Positions 52,635 through 63,837 of a stretch of DNA of 64,000 nt are shown piece by piece. Source of the stretch: Limnephilus marmoratus (taxonomy: Eukaryota > Arthropoda > Insecta > Trichoptera > Limnephilidae); NCBI GenBank assembly GCA_917880885.1, contig OU862928.1, forward strand, positions 40,536,962-40,600,961, in the 5' to 3' direction. A program made the position numbers and the translations under genes. Below the pieces are notes generated by a model. The model was not told where the DNA came from, ran no database searches, and was given only the letters and a program-made list of their open reading frames with translations. The first letter of the stretch is position 1, and every line of letters starts with the position of its first letter.

Positions 52635-55600
52635 CTGAAAGAGAATGATAAAAGTTATATGCATGTATTGAAGATAACAAATGATGGACTAGCAAGGAAA
52701 GGGGTGGAGCACTGCTCGCAGGATCCGAGACGGCCGTGGGAGTGGTAGCTTGCCACAACAAACAGCATATTGGAAATTGGGTCAAATCCCAGCATTGGAA
52801 GGAATTGGAGAGGACATTCAAAAAAAGAAATCCAAAATACTTATAAACTGATCAAACCCTAGAAGAACCAGGCAACTACATACTCAATATGGACAGTTCA
52901 CTCACTAAAGAAACTGGTAGGACTACTGACTTAACACTGCCATCTAAGGAGACACATGCAGCTGTTGGGAGTGGAAAACATCAATAGATGCAGGAAATGT
53001 GAAGAGGATGAAGAGACTCAATTCACCTATAGTGCCAATGTCCCTCTCTGACAGGAACAAGCTCAGATACCTACCTGGGAAGACACATTTTGAAACCTGA
53101 AGACATTTGATTCATGATAACCCTGATGAACTTTAGCACAGGGAGCAGGTTACTGTTTTAAAGGAACGAGGTAAAGTGGGAGATAGGCATTCCATGGCCT
53201 AAGTGCTCATGGAAACCATAAGAAAACTAGGTGAGAGGTGAATTCAATAGGTTATGTCCAACGCCCAATATGTCCAAACCTCTGAGCGTCCTTTTCGTAA
53301 TCTTACTGACTATGCTTACATCAGCCTTGCATTTCTTGTGAATCCCCATATATACACGATCATACAAGGTTTTAACACACATATGCCTCCGGGATCTCAT
53401 TTTTACAGCATTCATTCTACTTTCAACCTTCCTCTGCCTGTTCCATGCCTCACTGCCGTACATCAGAGTTGGTAACAGCACTCCATTGTGGATTATTAGC
53501 TCACATCTTTGGACGGTTCTTTGATAGCGCCAACAGATTGTCAATATCTTTCTTCTTCAATATCTCTATCAGCCTATTGTAAATACACTATTTTGCAAAA
53601 ATTTGCCTGTGTCGAATTTGAGAAACGCCTTAGAAATTATATAAGTAATGTAATATAAGTACCTGACTTATTTTACCATCCGTGTAATCAGCTGTCGTTG
53701 CCTAAAAACAGAAACAAATAAATTATGTTAGTTTAGAATCATTAAAGATTTATGGAAAGAATTTTAACCCCGGCTCTATACAATCTGTACAGTGAAAATA
53801 TAAACATTCTTTTATAAGTAGTGAAATATTATTAAACATTGTATTACGGTGAAAATATAAACATTGTATTACAGTGAAAATACAAACATTCCATTATCTC
53901 CCCTCCTGGGGCTTCTCTTAAAGATGGTCAGCGATATAAGAATAAAATTTTAAACGCTAATCCATCGAGTAAAGCCACTCAAGCGACAGCGATTTCCGGG
54001 AGTTCGGTTTTCGATTTGGACATTTATTGTATAACCGTTTATTAAATAACTATTTATTGAATAACCATTTAGTGAATATCCATTTATTGAATAACCATTT
54101 ATTGAATAACCATTTATTGAATAACCGTTTATTGAATAACCACTTTTTGAATAACCACTTATTGAATAACCATTTATTGAATAACCACTTATTGAATAAC
54201 CATTAATTGAATAACCATTTATTGAATAACCATTTATTGAATAACCATTTATTGAATAACCATTTATTGAATAACCATTTATTGAATAACCATTTATTGA
54301 ATAACCATTTATTGAATAACCATTTATTGAATAACCATTTATTGAATAACCACTTATTGAATAACCATTTATTGAATAACCATTTATTGAATAACCACTT
54401 ATTGAATAACCATTTATTGAATAACCATTTATTGAATAACCATTTATTGAATAACCATTTATTGAATAACCATTTATTGAATAACCATTTATTGAATAAC
54501 CATTTATTGAATAACCATTTATTGAATAACCATTTATTGAATAACCATTTATTGAATAACCATTTATTGAATAACCAATATCCCTGCCATAGGTTACCCC
54601 AAGTGGTTTGCTACGTTTGATGACTTAGCAGGGGTGCCCGGGTTCACGGGGATGAGGTTTGTCCGGGTCTTGGCGGCGGATGTTTTTAAATACCTTGATC
54701 CAATAAACAAGTCAATTTTAAGAAATTAATGCATTTAAACTTGTTGTTTGAATTAATTTAAACAAACCAACGCAGATTTCCAATTTTTGGTACAAAAGTA
54801 ATTCTGGGACGAGGGCAAATTTCGTAGCATAATAATTCTGGGGCGAGGGCAAATGGGTTTACCTCTGGAGCATTCCGCAATAAAATCATTTTCAGCCGTG
54901 AGGGCTAGGAAATTTTTAAGCATTCGGTTTGGAAATTTCACGCCCTTTTTCAAAAAATCTTGCCTCCGAAATCTAATATCGAGCCATTTAAACTGATTAT
55001 AATGTTAGAGATCATTGAATTCACATATATTTCAGTCTATCCCATATTTTTAAGATACATAAACAATTATTAAAAAAAAATAAGCTTTAAGCTTTTTTTT
55101 TTTTTGTATAAGCTTTCCCTGACGAAGGAACGTTTGTTCCGAAACCGGTCGGATTTGCGCATCATATAAGTGGTTTATACAAAGTTGAATTATTTCATTT
55201 TTCTATAGTGGATAACCACAAAGTAATAGCTACATTCAAAAATATGATTATTAAAAAAATCGTTAAATTTATAAATGCGTGAATTCTGCGTAGGTATTAT
55301 TTACTTTAAAATTTCCATTCGTCGTATCTACTTAGAGCAATATAATATATTATGACTTATTTGTGTTGTCTATGGCCTAGTTTAGTCTGTAATCACAGAC
55401 AAATTAAAATTCGAACATGCATTTCTCAATCAATGATCAATAAATAATTTAATTTTTTTTTTTTTTTAATAATTTTGGTTTGCGGAATGTCAATAACAAA
55501 TAATTAAGAAGAGATGGGAGACATCTCTGGTTAAATTATGAAACTACAATGTTAGCTTTGTGATAAATCGAAGAATCGAACGCGCGGGACCTTTTGAAAT

Positions 55601-58600
55601 TATTCCAATAAATGTTTTAAAATATCTCTTCAAATTGGCCATATTTTGGCCATATATTGGTCAAAATGTGGTCAAAAATGCCCCAGTGGTTAAATATCAT
55701 TATTAAGTCAGTTAGTATTTTGAGCATACCTTCAGGTAGTTTCTGTCCATGGGGGTGACCAGCTTGACGCTGAGGGACTCCCCTGAAGCCTTGATTAGCC
55801 GCACAACCTCATCGTGGGGGCACCATTTCACGTCCCGGTCTCCTATGGCCACTATGAAGTCTCCGTCTCGCATGCCGCCCAGCTGCAGGAAAAAAGTTAG
55901 GTTAGGTTAGGCAAATAATTATAACAACCATAGATCTACATTTTTATTTTTATTTTTTGCATTAGGAGGCCTTGAGGAAAATAATTCCCCTCAAGGCCTA
56001 TTTCATCTTTGAGGATGCTGTGTAAAGGGTCTTTTTAACCCTCCCTTCCCTGCGGTGTGTATCTAGTACACATTGCTTCTTACACCTTCAATGAAAAGAA
56101 GGAGACAAAGATCTGGGAAGGAAAAATGTATCAGTGGTGGATAGGAATTTGGGGTTCAGTGTGTCCAGGAGTGACGGATGTATGAATCCATCCCTCCCAG
56201 TGGAGAGAGAGAGAGCTGGCTGGAGAGATTAAAAGGTCTCCCTTTAAGCTGCCGCTACCAGAATTTCTACCGATTTCTTACATATCTCCCGTAAAAATTT
56301 TAAGTTTATAAGCTATTAAAAAAATATTTGTTGTTTTGAAGATAATATCTATACATTCTCCATGCCGAAAAGCAAATTATATGAAATTCCCACGATAGAA
56401 AAAAATCGCGAAGTATGCTCAGAAAATTATTATATTCACATTTGTTTCAGTTATTTTACAAGATAGATGTATGAAAAAATTAACAGTGTTTCTTTAAATG
56501 CTGTTTTAGACAGCCCCCAAGTGATTTTTGCACTATTTTTTAAACGAGTCGTATTTTATTAAACATTTTCACAATTTTCGCTTCAATTCTATCATTTTAA
56601 ATATTAGCGTACTCTCTCCAACAATCAAAATTAGATAGCTCTCCATCTTCTTTTTGAGTGGGGGGATATGGCATCTTAACCAGTCTATCCGGCCAGCCTT
56701 GCAGTGCGTGGGCAGACGCATTTGCCACCTAGACCTAGACAAATCTCATCCCATGAACCCATCCTTGCTAAGTCACCAAACGTAACAGCAAACCACGGGG
56801 GTGACTTACTGCAGAAGTGTTGGTTATCCAATAAATGGTTCCCGGGTCGGCGATACTCATTTCCATCTCCCAAATTGTTCTTTTTTTGGTCGCTTTCATA
56901 GTTGTGTAACAGTGTGTATTGCAATAAAGTGTAACTTTTACTAAGATGATATTAAAAACATTAATATACTTACATCAGCCAGTGATCTTGGCTCTACACT
57001 AGCAATAATTACAGGAGCGTCTCCTCTCACAGAGAAACCGAAACCTTCGCTGGGATTATTTTTATCATATCCATTCTCATCTTCGTCAGGAGAATTCAAA
57101 TTACACTCGCTGGAAATCCTCCTTATCAAAGCATTCCCGTTACTCTTCAACTCGGCAGCATTTGTCTTTGGTGTTACCATGTATCCAAAGTTCTCTGCAC
57201 CGAGAGATTTCTGGAAATATGCATTTTTACCAATGATTTCTTTACCGTTTAGATCGCCATTTTTAATTCTAATTCTGTTCCCGTCTGTTTTGATGTTGTA
57301 ATGCAAATCGTTGGCCGACATATTCTTTTCATTGTATTTGCTTATGAATGGGTCAACATCTTTACTGTTTCTTCTGTCGTTATGACTGTTGTTGTTGTAT
57401 CCGTTTATATAAACGCCATTTTGTCGTGTGACTGGTAGTTTTCCATTGCTTCGTTTCTTTTGATCTGCTGTGTTATCTAGTCTTGTTGTATCTTCGTGGC
57501 CGAGTTTGTATTTCTCGTCGCTTTTAATAATTTCTCTTTGATAGTAGTACGAGCTGTTGTCTTCGGATCTGTCTCTCTTTTCGTAAAGAGACATGTTTCT
57601 TAATACTTTTCCACCATTTTTGTAGATGTTATCTTCTGGTTGGTACATTTTACCGTTGACTCTTCCACGTTCGACTCTTTGTTTGTCGTGCTTCATCGTT
57701 TTGGCGTTGAGTTGTGATTTTTGCAACTGGACGAGGCGGGGGGCACTCCAGTGTCTCTTGGCGGAGAAGATGGCCACCGGTCCCAGGGATTTGAAGAGAT
57801 CTTCCACTCGGTGCTGGGCGAAGTCTGGCTGCGTGAGAGACAGCTGGAATTTTGTTGAAGCTGAAACAAATAGAAAAGTAAATTAATATAAAGCTCTGTC
57901 ACTATAGGTTGAACATTGAGTATAGAGCATAGATGTCAGAAGTCACTGTCCTGATGATTTGGAACTGGGTTTAATTTATTTTTCATACGACCACAGGAAA
58001 ATCTGTTATTTGTGTATGTCGTCCGTCTTTTGTACAGTGTGAGAATTGCCCATTTTGATAAATGAACTTGCACCTTCTTGGGAGAGACTGTTTGAAGGAG
58101 ACCTCTCCAGCCACACTCCTCGACCCATCGTCTTGCGCCGCAGTGGGAGGGATGGATCTGGGTCCATCATTCCTGGACACACTGACCCCCACAACTTTCC
58201 CTTCCCAGAACTTCCTCTCCTCTTTCCAATAATGATGGAGCTAATATAAAGAAATAAAGGTACTGTTTTAGACATTTAAATCAGTAGCACCATTCCTCTT
58301 GTGTTCTGCTGTGTGGTATCATCTTGAATAGTGGCGATGTACCTAAGTATCCGATCAGTAAGAGGATGAAAGGAACCGCCGCACTGGTAATATGTAATTG
58401 CACATGAACTTGTTACTTGTTAGGGTGTTATTGATAAAATATTATTAGAACTTACGCATGATAGTAGGGGGATCCAAGTGCTCGGCAAAGTCTGGACCAT
58501 CCGGCAGTAGGGTGGACTGTACGATGGCCTTATCGTGGTGTTGTTTCAACACCCGGCACAGGGAGGCTTTGGACTTCAGCTCTCTGCAAAAATACATCAA

Positions 58601-61600
58601 ATCATTACTAATGCAGTTCATTTTGTATAATACTATCTACCATCCATGCAAATACATCTCAAATCACTAAAAACTGCCAAAAGTAGCAGTAGAAACACCA
58701 AAGAAGTTTTTTTATTTGAACGATTTCTTGGTAAATTTTAATTTGGGAGGCGGGTATGGGTATTGTTGCCTCGTGAACCATTTATTTTAACCAAAACCTC
58801 TGTTATAAGTCATTCCCAGTGGTTCATTCTAGCAGGCACGAACCGTTAGTGACTTAGCAAGGGTGCCAGGATTCATGGGTGAGGTTTTTCTAGCTCTTGG
58901 CGGCGGATGTGCCTGCCCACTTACTGCGTGGTGGGCCGAATCGAGAAATACTGGTTGAGGGAGACCTTCTGACCTCTCTAGCTGGAATCTCTCGACCCAT
59001 CACCTTGTACGGATGTTGGAGGGATGGATTCATACGTCCGTCACTCCTGGACACACTGACCCCCAGATTCTTACCAACTCCTCATAATTTTTCTTTCCAG
59101 AACTTCCTCTCTTTCCATTCCCTAAAATGACCCTCCACACAGCACCTCCTAAGATGACATAGGCCCTGATGGAAATTATTTTCTTCGGTGCCTCCTGTGT
59201 AGAGCTATCATAAAAAAACCACTGACCGGTCAACGGTCAGCCAGTTAATTGGATGTTTGAAAGATATAAGGATTGATTGTTTACCTGCACATTCTCTGCA
59301 ATCTGAGGGCTTCCTCGTAAGCATTGAGGGCTTCTGCCAAATGTGCTTTTCCCAGGGCTATCTTCTGTTCCTCTCGACTGGCCATAGAGCCGTTCATTAC
59401 TGCTCCGTTCTTGGCAGGACTTCCATCCACATTCCTGGAAAATCAACAAATTTGTTACAGTATGTAGCTGATATCATTAACCCGTCTGCTTGTTTAGGAA
59501 TAAATGCATCCCAAAACACGTAATCGCGTTATACTTTCATAAGACCAAAACCGTCCCAGGGCGACCTCACATTTTAAAAGCTATATGTCTCTCTTCCACT
59601 CATGCAAACATATATATTTTTCTTTAACCAGAAAGATAACGAAATGATGCTTCTTATTGTCGTTGAAATATGAAAGCTATCTTGCATATATATTTTACAA
59701 TCTCGATCCAAAGTGACGGTTTCAGAATTTACGCGCGAAGCCGAGGCTTCCGTATTGTGAGGTGCGAATATATTGAACAAAGCAGACGGATTAAACCTAC
59801 CTGAAGGTAACGAAAATTACAATGATTATGACAATGATAGTTGATCGAGATGATGAACATGATGATGAAGATGGGAAAGATGATAAATATTATGAAGATG
59901 GGGAAGATGATGAAGATTATGAAGTTGATGATGATGAAAATGGGGAAGATGGTAAAAATAACGAAGATGATAAAGAAGAAGATTACGAAGTTAATGTAGA
60001 AGATGATAATGAAAAAGATGACGCAGTTAATGAAGAAGATGATGAAGTTAATGAAGAAGACGATGAAGTTAGTGAAGAAACTGATGAAGACGTTGAAGAT
60101 TATGAATGTGATTTAGATGGTGAAGATGATAAAGAAAAATAGGATGAAGCAGAAAATGAAGATGATGAAAATAATAAGAATTTTGACGATGATGCAGATG
60201 AAGACGGTGAAGAAGAAAAGGACGAAGAAGATGATAATAGTTACCAAGGGCGGATTTAGGGGGGGGGGGCACGCCCCCCCTCCCCCGTGCCGCCCAGACG
60301 GTATTTTTGTGTACTGTGGAGATTCCATCACAGTACATACTTAGAAGCAAAAACTGTCTTTATTTTAAACATTTAATTTTTCTTTTGTTTTGACACTATC
60401 ATAAACCTTCCTAAACATACTTGAAGATTTTTTTGCCCGTCCGCCCCTTGTGCCCCCCCCAGAAAAAAATCCTGGATCCGCCCTTGATGGTTACAAACAC
60501 TGAATGTCATGAAGATAAAGAATGAAGAATGGGTAAATATATTTACCTGTCATTTTTGCAAGAGAAGTCGCACCAGTCAGGAAGGCTAGGTTCCGAGCCG
60601 TGGACATTGCCCAGTCTGTCGGTGGTGGCATTGATGGAGGTCCTGGGGGTGGTGGCGTTGAGGAGTCCGGTGGCGATGTGGTGGTGGGAGAGGGCTGTAA
60701 TGCAAGCAAATATATTGGTAGTCAATTTGTAACAAAGTTTTAAAAATAAAAGGCAATTTTTTTTTATATATTTTGCAACTCTTACCTTTGTAGAATTCAG
60801 TTTTTATATGCACCAAGGAAACCCACGAATATGGCACATAGCTCAACACAGTTTCAGCTTGCATCTGCAAAATAAACCAAAAACATCAAAATTTCAATCT
60901 AAATCATTAAATAACTGAGCGAACCATGAGAGGGGTTCAACAAGGATCAGGATTTAAGTCCACTTTATTTAGTATGTAAATATTTAAATATACGGTTTTG
61001 TTACTTTGTATAATAATATAGTTGTGGGAATTATTACCTTCTGTCTGAGTAATTGGTACTGATGGGCCAAGGTTTGGCTCTCTTGACAGAGGTCTAGGCA
61101 CAGGGAGAGGTCATCGCAGAGTTCCCGCTCTCTGGATGCGCATTCTTCCTCTGCTCCAAGAACGAGTTTCTCAAACAGGCATTCTCTTGCTTGGGCCTGT
61201 AAGGAAAATCATACGTTATGAAATTTGATGGTGTCTTGTCTGTCTGATGGAAGAAGAGATTGGCCAAAAACAATATTCATAAAACTTAAAATTGCATTTG
61301 GGTTCAAATTCTGTATAACAAATCTGCAAGATGAAGGAGTGTTGGGAGACCTAAACTTGGAAGTTTTGAATCTTGTGGAGGTTAAAAGCGCATCCTAAGA
61401 TCATATATAGAAGGAAGATAGCAGACGACCAGAAAGAATCGAAGCGTTCCACAGAGGGTTTTAGCGCCGTTGTTGTTGAAAATATCACTACTTTTAGAAA
61501 AATAACGTGTTTTTGACTGACCAGCATGAGACTAACGAGCATGTCCAGCATGTCGGGGCCAAGGTCCATGCTGGGCGCGTTGGTAAAGTTCTCGTGGATG

Positions 61601-63837
61601 TAGCGGAACATGCCAGCGGCTCGTAGCAAAGAGTCCACTGCGGAGTCCAAGCCGTTGGCTTCGCTGCGGTCCTGCTTGGCTCCAATCTGCGTATAGATGG
61701 CGGCCATGTTGAACAGGATGCAGGCCTTCTCAAATGCGACTGTCCTCTGACATGATGGAACACCTAGGAACAAAAATTAAACATTATTAACAAAGTAGAA
61801 TAAAAACTTCGGATTTTTCTGGCGGTAATTACAGCAGAGGGAAGATGTGAAGTTAACCGAATCCAGACAAAGCAGATTGGAGTTAAATCGGGCATTGGTA
61901 AAGAAATCGCAGAGAAAACAACTAGCATCAAAGAACACCACAAAAAAGTTTGGGAATACAAATTTTTAACTAAAAATATTGGTTCACGACACCTTGTTGC
62001 AAGAAATAAGAAAAAGGCTGGTCCCGACTGTGTGCTGGAGATAATGATGAAAGAAATGAAGATGGTGAACATGATAAAGGAGAAAAAGATTAAGCAGAAG
62101 ATGAAAATAATAAGAATGGTGATGATGAAGCAGATGAAGACGGTGAAGATTGATTTTTCTTTCATTGTTGCGTTTTACAGGGGTGTTCTTCAATCAATAT
62201 TGAATTGGTGATGTCTAGTTTACCTGTCAGTGAGTCGAACCACTCGAAGTAGATCCCCAAGCTCCTATCCGGGGGGAAAAAGCGCCGGTCAATGAAATAG
62301 AGCTGGTTATAGTAGCGGAACAACAGCGCTACTCCGGTGGCATGGCGAACTGGGGTTCTGACGGCCTATAAACAATAACCACAACAAACTGTTAATAAAT
62401 AACGTGGTAGGTACCTACCTATTTAAAACGAGACAATATCCGCTTTGCAAGAAAAAGTGAAGATATGACAATATAAACACCGATTTCTCACTTAAATAAA
62501 AAGCGCTCTTGTTAAAACCTGTCGTCTTGGATATCGTTCGTAATACACGATTTGCTAGTTTCTATGGAAAAAAGCATGTCGATTTTGAAAAATTAAATGG
62601 AAAATTTTTTAATATACTTTAACCGGCCAATTTTTGCAACCTCTTAATACCTTTCCCGCCCCTTTAGGTACTGACCTATCGACCCCCTATTAAATTATCC
62701 AATCTAGACACTCCCAGAGGGTGATATTACATTAGGACACACTGACAGCTGATTCCCTCAGGAATTGGGTGGATGTAGAAAAATCGTGCCAATTTCTGCA
62801 CTTCTACTGACATCCTTGATGTTTAAAAATAAACAGGGTTACGTTAGAGACCATCGCGAGGAAAAATACCCATTTCAGCGTTTCTCGTCAAGAATGTGCA
62901 TAATCGCGTTCCGACAAAATAATCTCGATATCTGCTACTTGACATGAATACCTACAGGAAAATCCATTTAGGAACTTAGTACCTGATTCAACTACAGCCG
63001 AGTAGGCTAAACTGATCTACCTATGTCTGATAGTAATCCCTTTGCAAGACCACCTGTGCTTTAGAATTTGCTGAGCTGTGCAAAGAAGCCATACCTGTAT
63101 CATGCAGCACACTAATTATTTTCCTCATATTATTTCCTGTTACGCAATGAATTTATAACACGAAGGTTTTCCTTTTCCGAGAGCGCTGAACTCTTTATTG
63201 GTGCACATAGAAATCCAACATAAAATCTCGCAAAAGCATTTACTCATAATTAGCAGTAAAATGTAAATGAATCCATTTTTAACTAATATCGAAATACTTG
63301 TGTCGTCCATTTTTCAATGGATGATTTAAACATTGATGGTTTTGCAGTAAGTTAAAATATACTGACAGAATATTTGACCTACTATTGTGTTATGCATTCT
63401 TTTCTGCACGAAAAACCTCATAAGAAAGTGATAAATAATATATTAATTGATTCTCTTTAGAATAGAACATTAATTTGTTTAATTACGTAATTTATTTAAA
63501 GTCAGTGTAGTGCATTGTTAATTAATTTTGCTGGCAAAACTGCACAACTATCGATTAGGACTTTTAGGTTTTAAGAGCTTGGAAAAATTATTATAAAACT
63601 GAAAGGACAGTGGACCCAAACATCGACCTTGCGGAAATCCCTTTGAAAGAAAATATGGTTATAATTGTTCTGTTTGAGCTGACCTGTCTCATGTCCATGA
63701 AGTCTGATATGGCGTCCTGGTATTGGCTGGCCTCCTCGCTGTAGTGCTCAAGGATGAAGTCCGTGAAGGGTTCTCTAAAGTCCACCTCTTTGGTCTCCTT
63801 GAGGCCGAGGGGTATCATGGGCATCACGCTGTCTTTG
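52410..63837 (-). CDS. Rhp: Rhophilin orthologue (BRO1-PDZ), 12 exons, 5'-partial
   Basis: Exons (minus strand, in order): 63684-63837, 62224-62365, 61522-61763, 61038-61196, 60786-60864, 60547-60694, 59285-59434, 58456-58583, 56974-57860, 55730-55882, 53663-53701, 52410-52634. All have GT/AG borders and the phases join to give 834 codons and a stop. Residues about 5-400 form a BRO1 domain ([48 protein letters not shown]), the curved helical domain of Alix/rhophilin. About 440-660 is a basic, Asn-rich disordered linker. About 665-745 is a PDZ domain ([13 protein letters not shown]). The tail is Ser/Gly-rich. Family role: Rho-GTP effector scaffold of the actin cytoskeleton. The N-terminal HR1 Rho-binding region should lie to the right of the window. 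Alix was considered, but the PDZ domain excludes it. Confidence 0.92.
52700..53215 (+). pseudogene. Retroelement C-terminal fragment (R1/Jockey-like)
   Basis: In shifting frames: [18 protein letters not shown] and then [20 protein letters not shown], the RNase H / zinc-knuckle end of such LINEs. Frameshifts and stops throughout. Confidence 0.5.
53227..53580 (-). pseudogene. RTE-like reverse transcriptase C-terminal fragment
   Basis: Frame: [40 protein letters not shown], the usual end of an RTE-like RT. 5'-truncated, interrupted. Confidence 0.65.
53663..53701 (-). CDS. Rhp: Rhophilin exon 11 (39-bp micro-exon)
   Basis: Between ctgtttttag and aagtcag|gtactt; 13 codons, [13 protein letters not shown], phase 0 on both sides, so it could be skipped without a shift. 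It links the PDZ exon to the tail. Confidence 0.75.
53785..53895 (+). repeat. Dispersed units of the 24-bp minisatellite
   Basis: acagtgaaaatataaacatt occurs three times with irregular spacing. Confidence 0.7.
54020..54574 (+). repeat. 15-bp minisatellite, about 36 units, grown from SINE1
   Basis: Unit attgaataaccattt (variants with cactt or cgttt). It runs directly into SINE1 sequence (aatatccctgccataggtta) at 54575. The unit equals the SINE1 segment aaccatttattggat with one base changed. Confidence 0.95.
54575..54690 (+). repeat. SINE1 fragment adjoining the minisatellite
   Basis: cctgccataggttaccccaa to gtccgggtcttggcggcgg. Confidence 0.8.
54730..54862. repeat. Right-end fragment of the 40799-41508 piggyBac-like family
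   Basis: aatttttggtacaaaagtaa and gggcaaatgggttta match 41440-41510. The left end is not seen. Confidence 0.45.
55106..55180 (+). ncRNA. Hammerhead-ribozyme-like fold (candidate)
   Basis: CTGACGA (55119-55125), stem II ggaac/gttcc (55127-55140) with a gttt loop, GAAA (55141-55144), ccggtc ending at 55150. Stem I pairs tcc/gga next to the core, and gtataa (55106-55111) with ttatac (55175-55180). One extra A (55126) separates CTGACGA from stem II. Such minimal hammerheads are known from Penelope-like retroelements. Confidence 0.45.
55730..55882 (-). CDS. Rhp: Rhophilin exon 10 (PDZ second half)
   Basis: Between cctgcag and ctgaag|gtatgc; [20 protein letters not shown] to TPMDRNYLK, phase 0 both sides. 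Confidence 0.92.
55960..56247 (-). repeat. SINE1, 3' part, interrupted
   Basis: gcattaggaggccttgagg hairpin tail to ttaaaaggtctccc; continues at 56676. Confidence 0.75.
56248..56675. mobile_element. 428-bp TTAA-flanked insertion in SINE1
   Basis: TTAA at 56244-56247 and 56676-56679. Ends GCTGCCGCTACC and GGATATGGCATC are imperfect inverses (about 8 of 12). The SINE reads through once it is removed. Confidence 0.6.
56680..56878 (-). repeat. SINE1, 5' part
   Basis: ccagtctatccggccagcct to atctcccaaattg. Confidence 0.75.
56974..57860 (-). CDS. Rhp: Rhophilin exon 9 (BRO1 end, linker, PDZ start)
   Basis: 887 bp, by far the largest exon. [34 protein letters not shown], about 210 residues of basic/Asn-rich linker, then [13 protein letters not shown] and SVEPRSLAD before the donor gat|gtaagt. 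Confidence 0.9.
58065..58235 (+). repeat. SINE1 fragment
   Basis: gagagactgtttgaaggaga to acttcctctcc, tail deleted. Confidence 0.65.
58456..58583 (-). CDS. Rhp: Rhophilin exon 8
   Basis: Between tttttgcag and catgc|gtaagt; [20 protein letters not shown] and [14 protein letters not shown]. Confidence 0.9.
58738..59217 (+). repeat. SINE1, most complete copy
   Basis: From aatttgggaggcgggtatgg to cctcctgtgtagagc and an A run; 480 bp. This defines the family length. Confidence 0.85.
59285..59434 (-). CDS. Rhp: Rhophilin exon 7
   Basis: Between ttttccag and tgcag|gtaaac; [15 protein letters not shown], then [20 protein letters not shown]. Confidence 0.9.
59481..59790. mobile_element. 310-bp piggyBac-like MITE, copy 2
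   Basis: TTAA at 59477-59480 and 59791-59794; CCCGTCTGCTTG at the left and the near inverse AAAGCAGACGGA at the right. Same length and interior as 41672-41981. Confidence 0.8.
59815..60236 (+). repeat. GAT/GAA-rich simple repeat
   Basis: Irregular gatgaagatgat-type repeat in a rhophilin intron; the open frame it creates (Asp/Glu-rich) is not a gene. A related patch is at 62035-62150. Confidence 0.75.
60245..60486. mobile_element. 242-bp hAT-like MITE
   Basis: CAAGGGCGGATTTAGG at the left and CCTGGATCCGCCCTTG at the right, with ATAGTTAC / ATGGTTAC on the sides (7 of 8). G and C tracts lie inside the ends, as at 4825-11046. Confidence 0.75.
60547..60694 (-). CDS. Rhp: Rhophilin exon 6
   Basis: Between gcattacag and gacag|gtaaat; [20 protein letters not shown] to [10 protein letters not shown]. 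Confidence 0.9.
60786..60864 (-). CDS. Rhp: Rhophilin exon 5
   Basis: Between ttttgcag and acaaag|gtaaga; [26 protein letters not shown]. Confidence 0.9.
61038..61196 (-). CDS. Rhp: Rhophilin exon 4
   Basis: Between ccttacag and cagaag|gtaata; [20 protein letters not shown] to [12 protein letters not shown]. Confidence 0.92.
61522..61763 (-). CDS. Rhp: Rhophilin exon 3
   Basis: Between gttcctag and atgctg|gtcagt; [20 protein letters not shown] to [11 protein letters not shown], the core of the BRO1 domain. Confidence 0.93.
62224..62365 (-). CDS. Rhp: Rhophilin exon 2
   Basis: Between tttatag and gacag|gtaaac; [20 protein letters not shown] to YFEWFDSLT. Confidence 0.93.
62366..63683 (-). 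other. Rhophilin intron 1 (as seen), nothing recognised
   Basis: No exon, repeat unit or element end recognised in 1.3 kb. Confidence 0.5.
63684..63837 (-). CDS. Rhp: Rhophilin, first exon in the window
   Basis: After gtccccag; one base completes a codon from the previous exon, then [20 protein letters not shown] to ISDFMDMRQ, ending at acag|gtcagc. Start of the BRO1 domain. Upstream exons are outside the window. Confidence 0.93.

Noticed and set aside
54207..54620. NNHLL-repeat open frame
   Set aside because: A by-product of the 15-bp minisatellite.
59822..60142. Asp/Glu-rich open frame
   Set aside because: A GAT/GAA simple repeat inside a rhophilin intron.
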